64,000 bases of DNA from Fimbriimonadaceae bacterium. GTDB taxonomy: Bacteria; Armatimonadota; UBA10988. The translations under genes were made by a program, and so were the position numbers. The DNA lies in NCBI GenBank assembly GCA_020850355.1, contig JADZEX010000041.1:124001-188000 (forward strand). The letters run 5' to 3'. Below, one piece after another: positions 32,536 through 41,413 of this stretch. Each line of letters begins with the position of its first letter. Positions within the stretch are counted from its first letter, which is position 1. The notes beneath the pieces are model-generated. The model did no database searches, was not told where the DNA came from, and was given only the letters and a program-made list of their open reading frames with translations.

Positions 32536-35500
32536 TCAGGCTGCGGGCTCAAACAGCAGCTTGTCGACATACAGATTGCGGTCCTGGCCCCGGACCTGGT
32601 CCCAGAGGTCGTTCTGGTAGTCGATCCGAAGCGTATGGCGACCGGCCGGCAACTCGACGATCAGGGTCCGGTCGCACCAACTGGCGGAGTCGACCTTCAG
32701 CTCGCCCAACGGCTGTCCGTCCAGCAACAGCCTGGCGACCGGCCAGTCCTCGGCGGCCGGCGCGCCGCGCGCGACGAGCGTCAGCCGGTAGCGGCCGGCT
32801 TGCGCCACGTCGACCGGCGTCTCGCACCAGCAGGCCTGCACCATCGCCATGTGATCGCCGGTGGGCCGGCTCCACTGCAGGCCCGGCTGCAGCGCCATCG
32901 TCTCGGCCTCGACCGCCCAGCCGCCCTGCCCCGCGCGGCAACTGGCGCCGACCGCGGTGAGCAGGCTGGCGAGGTACCGCCGGGCCTTCGACTCGTTGCC
33001 AATGGCCTGATCCCAGCGCAGTGACTCGACCACCAGCAAGCCCTTGCCAACCGGTCGCAGCAACACCGCCGCGGGGGAGGTCAGTTCGACCAGCCCGGCA
33101 GCCGCCGGCGCGGCCGGCGCCAGGTTGACCTGCACCAGCGTCGCATTGCGATCCTCGTGGGCGTTGCTGGCGTCGTTGGTGAAGCGTAGCTCGAGAGCCT
33201 GTTCACCGGCCGCCAGCGTGGCCCGCAGACCGTAGGTGGCGGTCTCGGCGGAGCCCAGGTAGACCTCCCCGAGCCGCCGACCATTGACGCTCACCGCCAC
33301 CAGCGGCCAGGTCTGGTCGACCGGTGAACCGGAGCCGGTCACGCCGATCACCCAGTCGCCGGCGCGCGGCACGCGGACTGTGCCGCGGACCGTGCCGCTG
33401 CTGGCCAGCAGGGTGCTCTCCGGCGTCTGCCTGACGACCGCGCCCTCGGCCAGCATCGCCGCGCAGGAGTAGACCGTGCCGGCGGACGGATCCACTTGTG
33501 GTTGCGCCACGGCAACCGTCTGGCCCGCCGCGCGCGAGCGGTCGGACCAACTGAAGCCGCTGGGCGGCGGGCCCAACCAGTAGAGGTCCTCGCGGAGCAA
33601 CTGCTCGGCGAACGGGCCACCGACACCCTCCCGCTTGACGACCGCCGCGGCGGCTGTCGAGAGCGTCACACCCGACATGCCCAGCGCCGCCAACTCCGGC
33701 CCGCGCGCGGCCGCCAGTTGAGCCAGCAGCACCTTGCCGCCGCGCTGCAGGAAGGGCTGCAGGGCCGGCGTCCAGGGCACCAGACTGGGCGGGTCCACCA
33801 GCACCAGCGTGTCGAGCCCGTCCAAGTCGCCCGGCGCCGCCGGGGCTGCGGGGATGCTCCGCGCCTCCAGGCCGACCGTCTCGAGCACCGCGCGCCGCGC
33901 CGTGTCGGCGCACCACAGGCCGGTCCGCTGCGGCGCGGCACGGTAGCCGTCGAGGTAGCGCCAGGCGGCCTGCAGCAGCCGGCCGGCGACCGGCTCGGCG
34001 GTCAGCTTGTCAGTCAGCCGCAAGGTGCAGAAGAGCGCCGTGCCCTGGCCCTGGCGGACCTCCAGGAGCGCACAGGTGTTGACCCCGGCCTGGCTGCCGG
34101 TGACGATCAGCGGCAACGTCTGGCCGCGCGCCGGCCGCACGATCTCGTGCCGCGTGACGAGGTGATCGCCACGCCAGAACTGCAGGTCGGCGGCGGTCAG
34201 GCCCTGCAGCAGCGGATGCGACGGCTGCGTGGCGAAGGCCATCGTGGAGTCGCGGTTGACGACGCTGAGGCCGAAGAGGTCCTGCGGCAGCCTGGTCTGA
34301 CTCAGGACGAGCAGCCGCCCGCCGGCACGCACATGGCCGGCCAGCCGCGCGCCCGGCCCTGGCGCACCACCGATCTGGGGCACTGCCGGCGTCGTCCCGG
34401 CCGCCAGCAGCGCGTCGGGGGCCACCACCAGCAGCCGCGGCAACGGCGCGGTCAGATCGCGCACGGCCGGCAGTTTGAGCATCGCCGCCGTGCCTTGCGG
34501 GTCGTACAAACCAATGTCGCGCGGCGGTTGGAGCGCTGGCCGGGCCGCGATGGTCACCGCGAAGCGGTCCTCGAAGACCACCTGGCCGCGCTCCTCGACC
34601 GCCAGCCGCAGGATGCTCGGCCCGGCCTTGCGCGGTGCCGTCAGGCTAACCTGCCCGGCCTGTCGCCCGGCGCCGAGCAGCGGCCTGGCCGTCCAGCGCG
34701 CGCTGCCGCCGCCGCTGAAGCTGATCACCACGGTCGGCTGCGTCTCGCGGAGCACATTGGTGACCAGGTCGAACTGCCGCGTCACGGTCTCGCCGGCAAA
34801 GAACCGGCGGTCCCACTCGCGGCCGAACACCGCAATCGGGCGATAGGCCCGCTGGTGCGCCAGCCAGGTCGGGTTGCTTTCGTCCAGCGCGCCATGCTCG
34901 ATAGTCGTCCAGGGCGACATCCCGCTGACGCCGGCGCGGCGGTAGGCTTGAATCTGCATCTCCCAGGAGAGCGCCTTGGCGGTCGCCCGCGAGCGGTGGT
35001 AGTCGGCGTAGGCCGCGTCGCCCAAGAAGATCGTCGACCAGTCCGGGTTGTTGGACGGGATCCACAGGAACTCGCCGATGTAGAGCGGTTTCTGACGAGT
35101 CCACAGAAACGGTTGGCCGTCCCAGAACCCACCGCCGCCGCCGCTGGTTGGGATCGGCTTGTCGAGCCAGTCGGCGCAGTTCGGCCAGAGGTGCTGCGCG
35201 GGCCACTCGTTGGGATAGTGCAGGCCAATCACGTCGGCCTTGAAGCCCGGGTCGAGGTCGCTCTCGTAGGTCACCGGCCGGGTCGGGTCGGCTGTCCGCA
35301 CCACCTCGGACAGCGCGGCCAGATTGCTCTCGCGTTCTGGTGTGGCGTCGCTCAGGCGGTTGCCGGCAAACTCGTTTTCGAGGCTCCAGAGCACCACCGA
35401 CGGGTGGTTCTTGAGCTGCCGCACCATCGCTTGCAGGTGCTCGCGATAGTGGTCCCAGAAGCGCGGGTCGTCGAGACGATAGACGCCGTCGTCGTTCCAG

Positions 35501-36606
35501 ACCGCTGCCTCGGGGATCATCAGGATCCCCAACTCGTCAGCGAGGCGGTACCAGTTCCGCGGCCAGGGCTGCGTGTGGGTCCGGAACATGTGGGTGTTGG
35601 CCCGCTTCAGCGCCAGCAACTGGGCGCGGACCTGGTCGTCGCTGGCCGGCGGCTGCGGCGGCCACCAACTGCTCGCCAGAAACTGCAGCGGCCAGCCGTT
35701 CAGCAGAAACTCGTCCCGCCGGACCCGCAGCTCTCGGAAGCCGAAGCGGATCGTCTGCTGGTCGCTCGGCGCGGCGTCGCCGGCCGGGGTGACCGTCAAC
35801 TGCAGATCATAGAGATAGGGGTCTTCGTGCGACCAGAGCCGTGGGTTCGGCCAGTCGACCGCCAGGTCGGCGATCGGCGCGACGCCCTGCTGGGTCGCCA
35901 CCTCCACGGCGGGCAACGCCAGGACCGGCTGACCGCTGGCCCGGTCCAGCACCTGGCCGCTGACGGTGGCCGCGGCCCCAACGCCGAACTGCACCGTCGC
36001 GCTCACCCGCAGCCGCTTCTCGCGAACGCTGGTCTGAACCGTGACGTCGCTGGCATAGACCGGCGCCACGGCCTCCAGCTCGACGGTGTCCCAGATCCCG
36101 AAGCTGGTGACATGCCCGCCGATCGGCGCCAGCACCCGGTCGAGCGGCTGGTCTCGCACATCGACGCCGTTCTCCCAAACGACCGGCGGCTGGACCGGGT
36201 CGAAGACGCCCGTGAGATCGTGGCAGCCGACCCGCAGGCTGTTGACCTGCCCGGGCCGGACGGCCCTGCTGATGTCGAGCGTGAAGGCGTCGAAGCCGTT
36301 GAAGCAGCCCCCGACCGGCTGGTCGTTGACGACCACTCGGCTGTTCCAGCGCACGCCGCCAAAGTGCAGCAGCAGCGTCCGCCCGGCCCAACCAGCGGGC
36401 ACCTCAAAGGTCCGCCGGAACCAGGCTGCTGCGTAACGGTACCCCGGAATCGTACTTGGCACGGCCAGCGGCTGCCAGCCTTCAGCGGGCAGTTGGTCGA
36501 GCGAGCTGGTCCGGGCGTACTCCCAAGTTCCGCTGAGGTCGACGCGCTCGCGCTCCATCGCCGGGGCGGCGGACACCAGGGCCAGCAGCAGCAGTGCGGC
36601 ACGCAT
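32536..36606 (-). CDS. Large exported GH2-family glycoside hydrolase
   Basis: The 1356-residue product has a signal peptide (MRAALLLLALVSAAPA). The GH2 sugar-binding jelly roll follows (about 20-180; LSGTWEY, YAAAWFRRTFEVP), then an Ig-like domain (about 180-295) and a TIM barrel (about 296-620). The latter has acid/base Glu412 in LWSLENE and nucleophile Glu512 in YIGEFLW. The C-terminal 700 residues hold a ThuA/glutamine-amidotransferase-like region and two carbohydrate-binding-like beta domains. It probably acts as a beta-glycosidase (galactosidase, glucuronidase or mannosidase); which one cannot be read. A GGGAG Shine-Dalgarno precedes the ATG. It is first in an operon with the LarA-like gene. 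Confidence 0.9.
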   Translation of the reverse strand: MRAALLLLALVSAAPAMERERVDLSGTWEYARTSSLDQLPAEGWQPLAVPSTIPGYRYAAAWFRRTFEVPAGWAGRTLLLHFGGVRWNSRVVVNDQPVGGCFNGFDAFTLDISRAVRPGQVNSLRVGCHDLTGVFDPVQPPVVWENGVDVRDQPLDRVLAPIGGHVTSFGIWDTVELEAVAPVYASDVTVQTSVREKRLRVSATVQFGVGAAATVSGQVLDRASGQPVLALPAVEVATQQGVAPIADLAVDWPNPRLWSHEDPYLYDLQLTVTPAGDAAPSDQQTIRFGFRELRVRRDEFLLNGWPLQFLASSWWPPQPPASDDQVRAQLLALKRANTHMFRTHTQPWPRNWYRLADELGILMIPEAAVWNDDGVYRLDDPRFWDHYREHLQAMVRQLKNHPSVVLWSLENEFAGNRLSDATPERESNLAALSEVVRTADPTRPVTYESDLDPGFKADVIGLHYPNEWPAQHLWPNCADWLDKPIPTSGGGGGFWDGQPFLWTRQKPLYIGEFLWIPSNNPDWSTIFLGDAAYADYHRSRATAKALSWEMQIQAYRRAGVSGMSPWTTIEHGALDESNPTWLAHQRAYRPIAVFGREWDRRFFAGETVTRQFDLVTNVLRETQPTVVISFSGGGSARWTARPLLGAGRQAGQVSLTAPRKAGPSILRLAVEERGQVVFEDRFAVTIAARPALQPPRDIGLYDPQGTAAMLKLPAVRDLTAPLPRLLVVAPDALLAAGTTPAVPQIGGAPGPGARLAGHVRAGGRLLVLSQTRLPQDLFGLSVVNRDSTMAFATQPSHPLLQGLTAADLQFWRGDHLVTRHEIVRPARGQTLPLIVTGSQAGVNTCALLEVRQGQGTALFCTLRLTDKLTAEPVAGRLLQAAWRYLDGYRAAPQRTGLWCADTARRAVLETVGLEARSIPAAPAAPGDLDGLDTLVLVDPPSLVPWTPALQPFLQRGGKVLLAQLAAARGPELAALGMSGVTLSTAAAAVVKREGVGGPFAEQLLREDLYWLGPPPSGFSWSDRSRAAGQTVAVAQPQVDPSAGTVYSCAAMLAEGAVVRQTPESTLLASSGTVRGTVRVPRAGDWVIGVTGSGSPVDQTWPLVAVSVNGRRLGEVYLGSAETATYGLRATLAAGEQALELRFTNDASNAHEDRNATLVQVNLAPAAPAAAGLVELTSPAAVLLRPVGKGLLVVESLRWDQAIGNESKARRYLASLLTAVGASCRAGQGGWAVEAETMALQPGLQWSRPTGDHMAMVQACWCETPVDVAQAGRYRLTLVARGAPAAEDWPVARLLLDGQPLGELKVDSASWCDRTLIVELPAGRHTLRIDYQNDLWDQVRGQDRNLYVDKLLFEPAA

Positions 36607-36680
36607 CACGGGCTCCCGACAGATGGTTCGGCAGGCCGCTGCCGAGTCCTCGCCAGCGCGGCGCGGGGCCGGCCCCAATG

Positions 36681-36717
36681 CAGAGCGACCGGCCCCGCGC
36701 GGGGACCGGTCGCTCTG
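36681..36717 (-). terminator. Stem-loop downstream of the DUF6935-like gene
   Basis: Two arms of about 18 bases (beginning CAGAGCGACCGG) pair with one bulged base. The hairpin lies 27 bases past the stop codon. It has no U-run, a feature shared by other hairpins in this window. Confidence 0.6.
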
Positions 36718-36744
36718 GGCTTCGCGCCAGCTCGGGGGGGTGGT

Positions 36745-37323
36745 CTAGCCGAAGGTCTCCTTGTTCGGATCAACCGGCGGCCGAATCCCGGTGTAGACGT
36801 TGGTGTGCAGGTTCATGTACCAGAGGCCCGACTGTTTGCTCTTCATCAGGTAGACCGGCCGCGGCGTGTCAGCGCCGCCGCTGCGCAGGTAGACCTGGAT
36901 CCCGCGGCCTTCGACGCCGGGCGGGTTGAGGTTCACCTTCTCGATGTTGAGCTCGTAGTTCTCGGGGTCCATTTGGTAGTTGTTATCCGGCTTGGCGCCC
37001 TTGGCGTAGCTCCGGATGATGTACTGCTGCTCCTTGAGAGCGCGCACGAAGTAGGTCTGGCCCTGCGATCGATCCCAGCCGGGTTCGTCCTTCAGCGGAA
37101 TCGTCAGCCACTGGATCATCTTGCGACCCTCGTCGCGCGTTTCTTCGTTGATGTAGACGAAGCAGGCGTCGAACCACAGCTTCGACAGGCCCTCGGGCGT
37201 CTTGCCGGCTTCCTTGTGCTGCTCCTGCAGCTCCTCCAGAGTCTTCGGCAGCGCCGCCTGACCCGGCAGTGCCGTCAGCAGCAGCCCCATTGCCAGTGCC
37301 AGCCAGCCAGTCCGTGTGCGCAT
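36745..37323 (-). CDS. Exported DUF6935-like protein
   Basis: The 192-residue product has a signal peptide (about 1-23, TGWLALAMGLLLTALPGQA). A compact alpha/beta domain follows. The order LPKTLEEL, ...ALKEQQYIIRSYAKGAKPDNNY, SGGADTPRPVYL, SGLWYMN and GIRPP matches what I recall of DUF6935 proteins (SYFEGATPENNY ... SGADSPRP ... GQWFLWE ... IRPP). The family has no established function. The ATG is supported by AAGGA at 9 bases, and an upstream in-frame ATG adds only a short charged extension. A terminator-like hairpin follows and an inverted repeat precedes it. Confidence 0.75.
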   Translation of the reverse strand: MRTRTGWLALAMGLLLTALPGQAALPKTLEELQEQHKEAGKTPEGLSKLWFDACFVYINEETRDEGRKMIQWLTIPLKDEPGWDRSQGQTYFVRALKEQQYIIRSYAKGAKPDNNYQMDPENYELNIEKVNLNPPGVEGRGIQVYLRSGGADTPRPVYLMKSKQSGLWYMNLHTNVYTGIRPPVDPNKETFG

Positions 37324-37420
37324 CCTCGTCGTCCTTTCCACCCTCCCCCACGGGCCCTACCCCGCGGGTAACGGGTACGTGCCATGCGCGGCCACCGGCG
37401 CAGATGACCGCTGCCCTACT

Positions 37421-37449
37421 TTCTGGTTACGGTGATGCTTCAACCAGAA
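37421..37449. repeat. Inverted repeat upstream of the DUF6935-like gene
   Basis: TTCTGGTT and AACCAGAA are separated by 13 bases, about 100 bases upstream of the DUF6935-like start and just beyond the leuA terminator hairpin. It could be an operator or an extra terminator stem. Confidence 0.45.
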
Positions 37450-37453
37450 CGCC

Positions 37454-37485
37454 GACAGCCCGCGGCGTTTCCACCGCGGGCTGTC
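37454..37485 (-). terminator. leuA terminator-like hairpin
   Basis: A perfect 12-base stem (GACAGCCCGCGG) with an 8-base loop lies 20 bases past the leuA stop codon. No U-run follows it on the minus strand. Confidence 0.7.
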
Positions 37486-37505
37486 CGGGAGTCACAGACC
37501 GGCGC

Positions 37506-39068
37506 TCAGGCGGCGCCGCCGCTGCCCTTGGCGCGCTGCTCTTCCAGCCAGCTCACCTTGTTGATGGCGTCGAGCAGGGCCTTCGCGCTGGCCTCAAAGA
37601 CGTCCGTGCTGGCGCCGCGGCCGGTGGTCTGGCGGCCCTGGTACATCACCTTGACCGTCGCCTGACCCATTGCGTCGGTGCCGCCGGTGACGCCCCGAAG
37701 CTGGAAGTCGGCGAGGTCGACCGTCACGCCGGTGGCGCGTTCAATCGCCCGGTAGAGCGCGTCGACGCCGCCGTCGCCGATCGCCGCGTCCTTGATCACC
37801 TCGCCGTCGGCCTCGATCACCACCACCGCGGTCGGCAGGGAGTCGGTCGCGGTGCTGGTGGTCACCTGGGCCTGCAGCAACTTGAACTTCGCGGGCACCC
37901 CGCGCACGGCGTCGTCCATCAGCGCCGCCAGGTCCTCGTCGAAGACCTCCTTCTTGCGCTCGGCGATCTTCAGGAACTGCTCGTAGGTCTGGTCCAGCTC
38001 GGCTTCGGCCAGGTGGTAGCCCAGCTCCTCCAGCCGTGCCTTCAGGGCGTGCCGGCCGCTGCGGCGACCCAGCGTCAGGCGGCTCTCGGGTACCCCGACA
38101 TCGGCCGGCGACATGATCTCGTAGGTGCTGGCGTCCTTCAACATCCCGTCCTGGTGGATCCCGGCTTCGTGCAGGAAGGCGTTCATCCCGACAATCGCCT
38201 TGTTGCGCTGCACCGCCATGCCGGTCAGCTTCGAGACCAGTTGGCTGGTCCGGTAGAGCTCCGTGGTGACCACGCTGCTGGCGGCCTGGTAGTGGTCCCG
38301 GCGCACCTTGAGCGCCATCACGACTTCTTCCAGCGACGCATTGCCCGCCCGTTCGCCCAGCCCATTGATGGTGCACTCGACCTGCCGCGCCCCGGCCTCG
38401 ACGCCCGCCAGCGAGTTGGCCACCGCCAGCCCCAGGTCGTCGTGGCAGTGCACCGAGACGATCCGCTCGCGCAGCAGCGGGATGCGCTCCAGCAGCGTCG
38501 CGATGATCCGGTGGAAGTGCGGCGGCGTGGCGATCCCGACGGTGTCCGGGATGTTGACGACATCGGCACCGGCCTCGACCGTCGCGGCGACCACATCGAT
38601 CAGGTACTCGAGGTCGGTCCGCACGGCGTCTTCGGTGCTGAACTCGACGGTGCAGTTGCCATGCTCGGCCGCCAGCGACCGCGCGAAGCGCACGCCGTCG
38701 ACGGCCATTGCCAGAACTTCCTCGCGCGACTTCCGCAGCTTCTTCTCGGTGTGTACCTGGCTGGTGGCGATGACGGTGTGGATGCGCGCCCGCGGCGACG
38801 CCTTGACCGCGTCGTAGGCGCGCTGGATGTCCTCCTGCCGGACCCGGCTGAGACCGCAGATCTCCGGCCCGCGCACCTCCTCGGCAATCTGCCGCACCGC
38901 CTCGAAGTCACCGGGCGACGAGATCGGGAAGCCGGCCTCGATCACATCGACCCCGAGTTTGGCGAGTTGCTGGGCGATCTGCAGCTTCTCCGGGCGGCTC
39001 AGGCTGGCGCCCGGCGACTGCTCGCCATCACGCAGCGTGGTGTCGAAAACCAGGATCCGATCGCTCAT
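37506..39068 (-). CDS. leuA: 2-isopropylmalate synthase
   Basis: Condenses acetyl-CoA with 2-oxoisovalerate in the first committed step of leucine synthesis. The 520-residue protein has the HMGL-type barrel motif FDTTLRDGEQSPG at the start and the metal-binding VHCHDDLGLAVANS. GLGERAGNASLEEVVMAL and EAGIHQDGML also match LeuA. The C-terminal LeuA regulatory domain (about 390-510) mediates leucine feedback inhibition. ATG at 39068 has a GGAGGAG Shine-Dalgarno at 6 bases. Expression is controlled by the leucine T-box leader described separately. No leuB, leuC or leuD is in the window; ilvD lies 15 kb away. Confidence 0.97.
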   Translation of the reverse strand: MSDRILVFDTTLRDGEQSPGASLSRPEKLQIAQQLAKLGVDVIEAGFPISSPGDFEAVRQIAEEVRGPEICGLSRVRQEDIQRAYDAVKASPRARIHTVIATSQVHTEKKLRKSREEVLAMAVDGVRFARSLAAEHGNCTVEFSTEDAVRTDLEYLIDVVAATVEAGADVVNIPDTVGIATPPHFHRIIATLLERIPLLRERIVSVHCHDDLGLAVANSLAGVEAGARQVECTINGLGERAGNASLEEVVMALKVRRDHYQAASSVVTTELYRTSQLVSKLTGMAVQRNKAIVGMNAFLHEAGIHQDGMLKDASTYEIMSPADVGVPESRLTLGRRSGRHALKARLEELGYHLAEAELDQTYEQFLKIAERKKEVFDEDLAALMDDAVRGVPAKFKLLQAQVTTSTATDSLPTAVVVIEADGEVIKDAAIGDGGVDALYRAIERATGVTVDLADFQLRGVTGGTDAMGQATVKVMYQGRQTTGRGASTDVFEASAKALLDAINKVSWLEEQRAKGSGGAA

Positions 39069-39123
39069 CACTCGCTCCTCCGGCGGCCGCGCCAACGCGC
39101 CGCTCACAGCCTGCCCCAAAACG

Positions 39124-39155
39124 AAAAAGCCTCCATCTCGAACGAGACGGAAGCT
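39124..39155 (-). terminator. Regulated intrinsic terminator of the leuA T-box
   Basis: A 12-base stem (AGCTTCCGTCTC with GAGATGGAGGCT, two G-U or mismatch positions), a GTTC loop and a TTTTT run form a textbook intrinsic terminator. Its 5' arm directly follows the T-box sequence, so antiterminator formation excludes it. Confidence 0.93.
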
Positions 39156-39423
39156 CCGCGGTACCACTCGCATTGCCGCGCCCGGCCGGGCGCGACCACT
39201 CGGTCCGACAGCGCAGGCAGGCGGCCGCGCGATCGGCGGTCAGGGTAACGGGCGACCTGCCCGGCTGGCTCTACTACGCCCATGGGCGGTTCAAGCAGCG
39301 GCTCCGAGGGGAGGTTCGACCAGCAACGGCACCGGGCTTGCACCATCCCCGGCTCGCTGGACCCGCAGCACGGTCTACTGAGTCCTCATCAACGCCTTTG
39401 ACGTATCCGGTGGCCGAAGCCAC
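39124..39423 (-). ncRNA. T-box riboswitch (leucine) controlling leuA
   Basis: The roughly 300-base leader contains the T-box AGTGGTACCGCGG (39168-39156). Its UGGU can pair with the ACCA 3' end of an uncharged tRNA having discriminator A. Stem I marks are in order: GTTGATGAGGA...AGTA, the AGCGAG bulge, GGGGATGGTGCAAGCCC near the distal loop, and GAAC followed by CTC (39313-39311), then TCGGAGC. CTC reads leucine and fits the downstream leuA gene. The leader starts with a TTCG-capped hairpin (39423-39410) and ends in an intrinsic terminator. When leucyl-tRNA is uncharged it should pair and allow readthrough. This block and the promoter occupy most of the 454-base gap between leuA and ridA. Confidence 0.94.
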
Positions 39424-39429
39424 GCGGTC

Positions 39430-39458
39430 ATGGTAGGGCGCCGCCGGGGGGCTGTCAA
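39430..39458 (-). promoter_or_regulatory. Promoter of the leuA T-box transcript
   Basis: On the minus strand: -35 TTGACA (perfect), a 17-base spacer and -10 TACCAT. The predicted start at about 39423 coincides with the first hairpin of the T-box leader. Confidence 0.8.
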
Positions 39459-39522
39459 GGACAACTTTGCGGCGGCAGCAGGGAACGCCACGGCGACGGG
39501 CAAGCCGCCGGCGGAGCCGCCA

Positions 39523-39942
39523 ATGCCCGCTGATCCACCGCGCACCGCCTACTTTCTACCCGGCGCCGACCCGGACGCCTGGCCCTACAGCGAAGCCCTG
39601 CGGGTCGGCGAGTGGGTCTTCATTGCCGGTCAGGGACCGGTCGCCCCGCAGACCCAGCAGGCCGTCCTGGGCAGCATCGAGAGCGAGACGAGGCTGGTCT
39701 TGGAGCACACCCGCGCCCTGCTGGAGCTGGCCGGCTCGTCGCTCGCCGAGGTCGTCAAGGTGACCGTCCACCTCGCCGACATCGCCGACTTCGCGGCCTA
39801 CAACGCGGTCTATCGCGAGTACTTCAGCAGCTCCCCGCGGCCGACCCGGATCACCGTCCAGAGCGGCCTCTGGGGCGGCATCAAGATCGAGTTGGAGTGT
39901 ACTGCCTACAGTCCCCAGGCCGCCGCAGGAGCGTCACGATGA
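39523..39942 (+). CDS. RidA family (YjgF/UK114) protein
   Basis: RidA proteins hydrolyse reactive enamine/imine intermediates or act in related deaminations, and are small trimers. The 139-residue product has the family order GEWVFIAGQGPV, ETRLVLEHTRALLELAGSSLAEVVKVTVHLADIADF and YNAVYREYF, ending PTRITVQSG...IELECTAY. The Arg of PTR occupies the usual substrate-carboxylate position. ATG at 39523 has CGGAG at 6 bases; a longer frame beginning at 39430 overlaps the divergent leuA promoter and is low-complexity. The stop overlaps the GH4 gene start (ATGA), so this may be a pathway-specific member. Confidence 0.92.
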   Translation: MPADPPRTAYFLPGADPDAWPYSEALRVGEWVFIAGQGPVAPQTQQAVLGSIESETRLVLEHTRALLELAGSSLAEVVKVTVHLADIADFAAYNAVYREYFSSSPRPTRITVQSGLWGGIKIELECTAYSPQAAAGASR

Positions 39943-41213
39943 GGCAGGTCACGCTGGTTGGGGCCGGTAGCTTCGACTTCACTGGCCCGCTGTTGCGGTC
40001 ACTGCTACCGGTGGCCGCCGAGTACGGTCTGCGGCTCTGCCTCTGCGATCACGACGCCGGCGCGCGCAGCGACATGGCCGCCATCGCACTGCGGCTGGCC
40101 GCCGCGCTGGAGCTGCCGCTGGAGCTGTGCGAGGCCGCCACGCTGGAAGCCGGTCTGGAGCAGGCGGACTTCGCCGTGCTGACGCTCAACGCCGGCGGGC
40201 AGGCGGCCGATGTCGCCGACTTCGCTGCCGCCGTCGGCGCGGGGTTCCTGCCGAAGCACGTTGACACCATCGGACCGGCCGGCTGGCTGCGCGCTCTGCG
40301 GATGGGGGCGCTGGTCCGCCGGGTGCTCGCCGCGCTGCCGCCGCAGGCGACCTTGCTGAACCTCTCCAACCCGCTGGCGTTGATCGTCCGGATGGCGGCC
40401 CGGCGGGGCGTCCGGGCGGTCGGCTTCTGCCACGGCGCCCACAACCGCGCGGCGATGTACGCACCCTGGCTCGGGCTGGACGCCCCACCGCACCTTGCGG
40501 TCTGGGGCACCAACCACCTCTCCTGGCTGCTCGAACTGCACCACCACGGGACCGACCTGCTGCCCCGGTTGTACGACGAGCTGGCCCGGCCGGAGCGGCT
40601 GGCGTGGCGGCTGAACCGCGAGCTGCTGGCCCGCCACGGCCTGCTGCCGGTGCTGGAGGACCAGCACAACGCGGACTTCTTCGAGGGGTTCAACGACTTC
40701 GCGACGCTGCGCGCCTACGGCCTCACGCCGTGGGACCCCTGGCACTGGGAGCACGGCCCGAGCCGCAGCCAGCGCCGGGCCGCGCTCGCTGCGGGGCAGC
40801 GCCCGCTGAGCTCGCTGCCGGCCAGCGCCGAGGGCGTCGAGCGGGTGATCGCGGCGCTGCTGGGCGGGCCGCCGGCGCGGGGCATCTACAACACGCCCCT
40901 CGCCGCGCCGGCCAACGGCGCCCCGGCGGGGGCCGTGATCGAAAGCTGGACCGCCATCGCCGGTGGGACGCTGCAACAGGACCCGCCACCGGCCCTGCCG
41001 CCAGCTCTCGCGGAGCAGTTGCAGCGGATCACCACCCAACAGGACCTGGCCGCCGCGGCCTGCCTGGACGATCAGCCCGAACGGCTGGTCGACGCCCTGG
41101 CCGCCGAACCGAACGTCACCGACCGCGCCGTCGCCACCAACCTGTTGCGGGCCGCCGCCCGGCGCCACGCCAACCTGCTGCGCCCGGTCTGGCACGACTG
41201 GGCGACCACCTGA
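39939..41213 (+). CDS. Family 4 glycoside hydrolase
   Basis: GH4 enzymes cleave alpha- or beta-glycosides by an NAD- and metal-dependent redox mechanism in the cytoplasm. The 424-residue product has a Rossmann start ([11 protein letters not shown]) and [10 protein letters not shown]. It carries the metal pair Cys164 (GFCHGAHN) and His193 (GTNHLSW), with the same 29-residue spacing I recall for the Thermotoga AglA pair Cys174/His203. Substrate class (phosphorylated or not, alpha or beta) cannot be assigned. An AGGAG Shine-Dalgarno lies inside ridA, whose stop overlaps the start. No PTS or transporter gene adjoins it. Confidence 0.9.
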   Translation: MRQVTLVGAGSFDFTGPLLRSLLPVAAEYGLRLCLCDHDAGARSDMAAIALRLAAALELPLELCEAATLEAGLEQADFAVLTLNAGGQAADVADFAAAVGAGFLPKHVDTIGPAGWLRALRMGALVRRVLAALPPQATLLNLSNPLALIVRMAARRGVRAVGFCHGAHNRAAMYAPWLGLDAPPHLAVWGTNHLSWLLELHHHGTDLLPRLYDELARPERLAWRLNRELLARHGLLPVLEDQHNADFFEGFNDFATLRAYGLTPWDPWHWEHGPSRSQRRAALAAGQRPLSSLPASAEGVERVIAALLGGPPARGIYNTPLAAPANGAPAGAVIESWTAIAGGTLQQDPPPALPPALAEQLQRITTQQDLAAAACLDDQPERLVDALAAEPNVTDRAVATNLLRAAARRHANLLRPVWHDWATT

Positions 41214-41413
41214 CGACCAAACCGCGGACAATCAGATACTCTAGTAAAGTGAACTGGCGCCGGGCATTTTCGATCAACGGGCCGGCTGGTCAGGAGGTAT
41301 TCTGTCGGCACGGCGAATCGCCTGGCTGGAGCGTGTGCCGCAGGCGGGTCTGGGCCGGGCGAGGGCCGCACGACACCGGTCTGAAGGCGGGTGTCGCAGG
41401 GAGAATGTCGACA

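Noticed and set aside
36681-36717. Considered as a REP/REPIN copy
   Set aside because: Its arms do not match the GGGTCAGGACCC core and it sits at the end of a gene, so a terminator is the simpler reading.
33496-37371. A 1291-codon open frame on the plus strand
   Set aside because: It is antisense to the GH2 and DUF6935-like genes, is Arg/Gln/Gly-rich without recognisable motifs, and has no ribosome-binding site. Long antisense frames are expected at this base composition.
39104-39346. An 80-codon minus-strand frame in the leuA leader
   Set aside because: It spans the T-box core and the terminator, so the sequence constraint is structural RNA. It has no ribosome-binding site and could not be read as a leader peptide with leucine codons.
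39173-39436. An 87-codon plus-strand frame in the same region
   Set aside because: It is antisense to the T-box leader and overlaps its promoter; no coding signal.
41214-41413. Promoter or RNA element before the prepilin-like gene
   Set aside because: The best boxes (CTGACG and GATACT) have a 19-base spacer, and no stable structure or known riboswitch pattern is visible, so I could not support a call.
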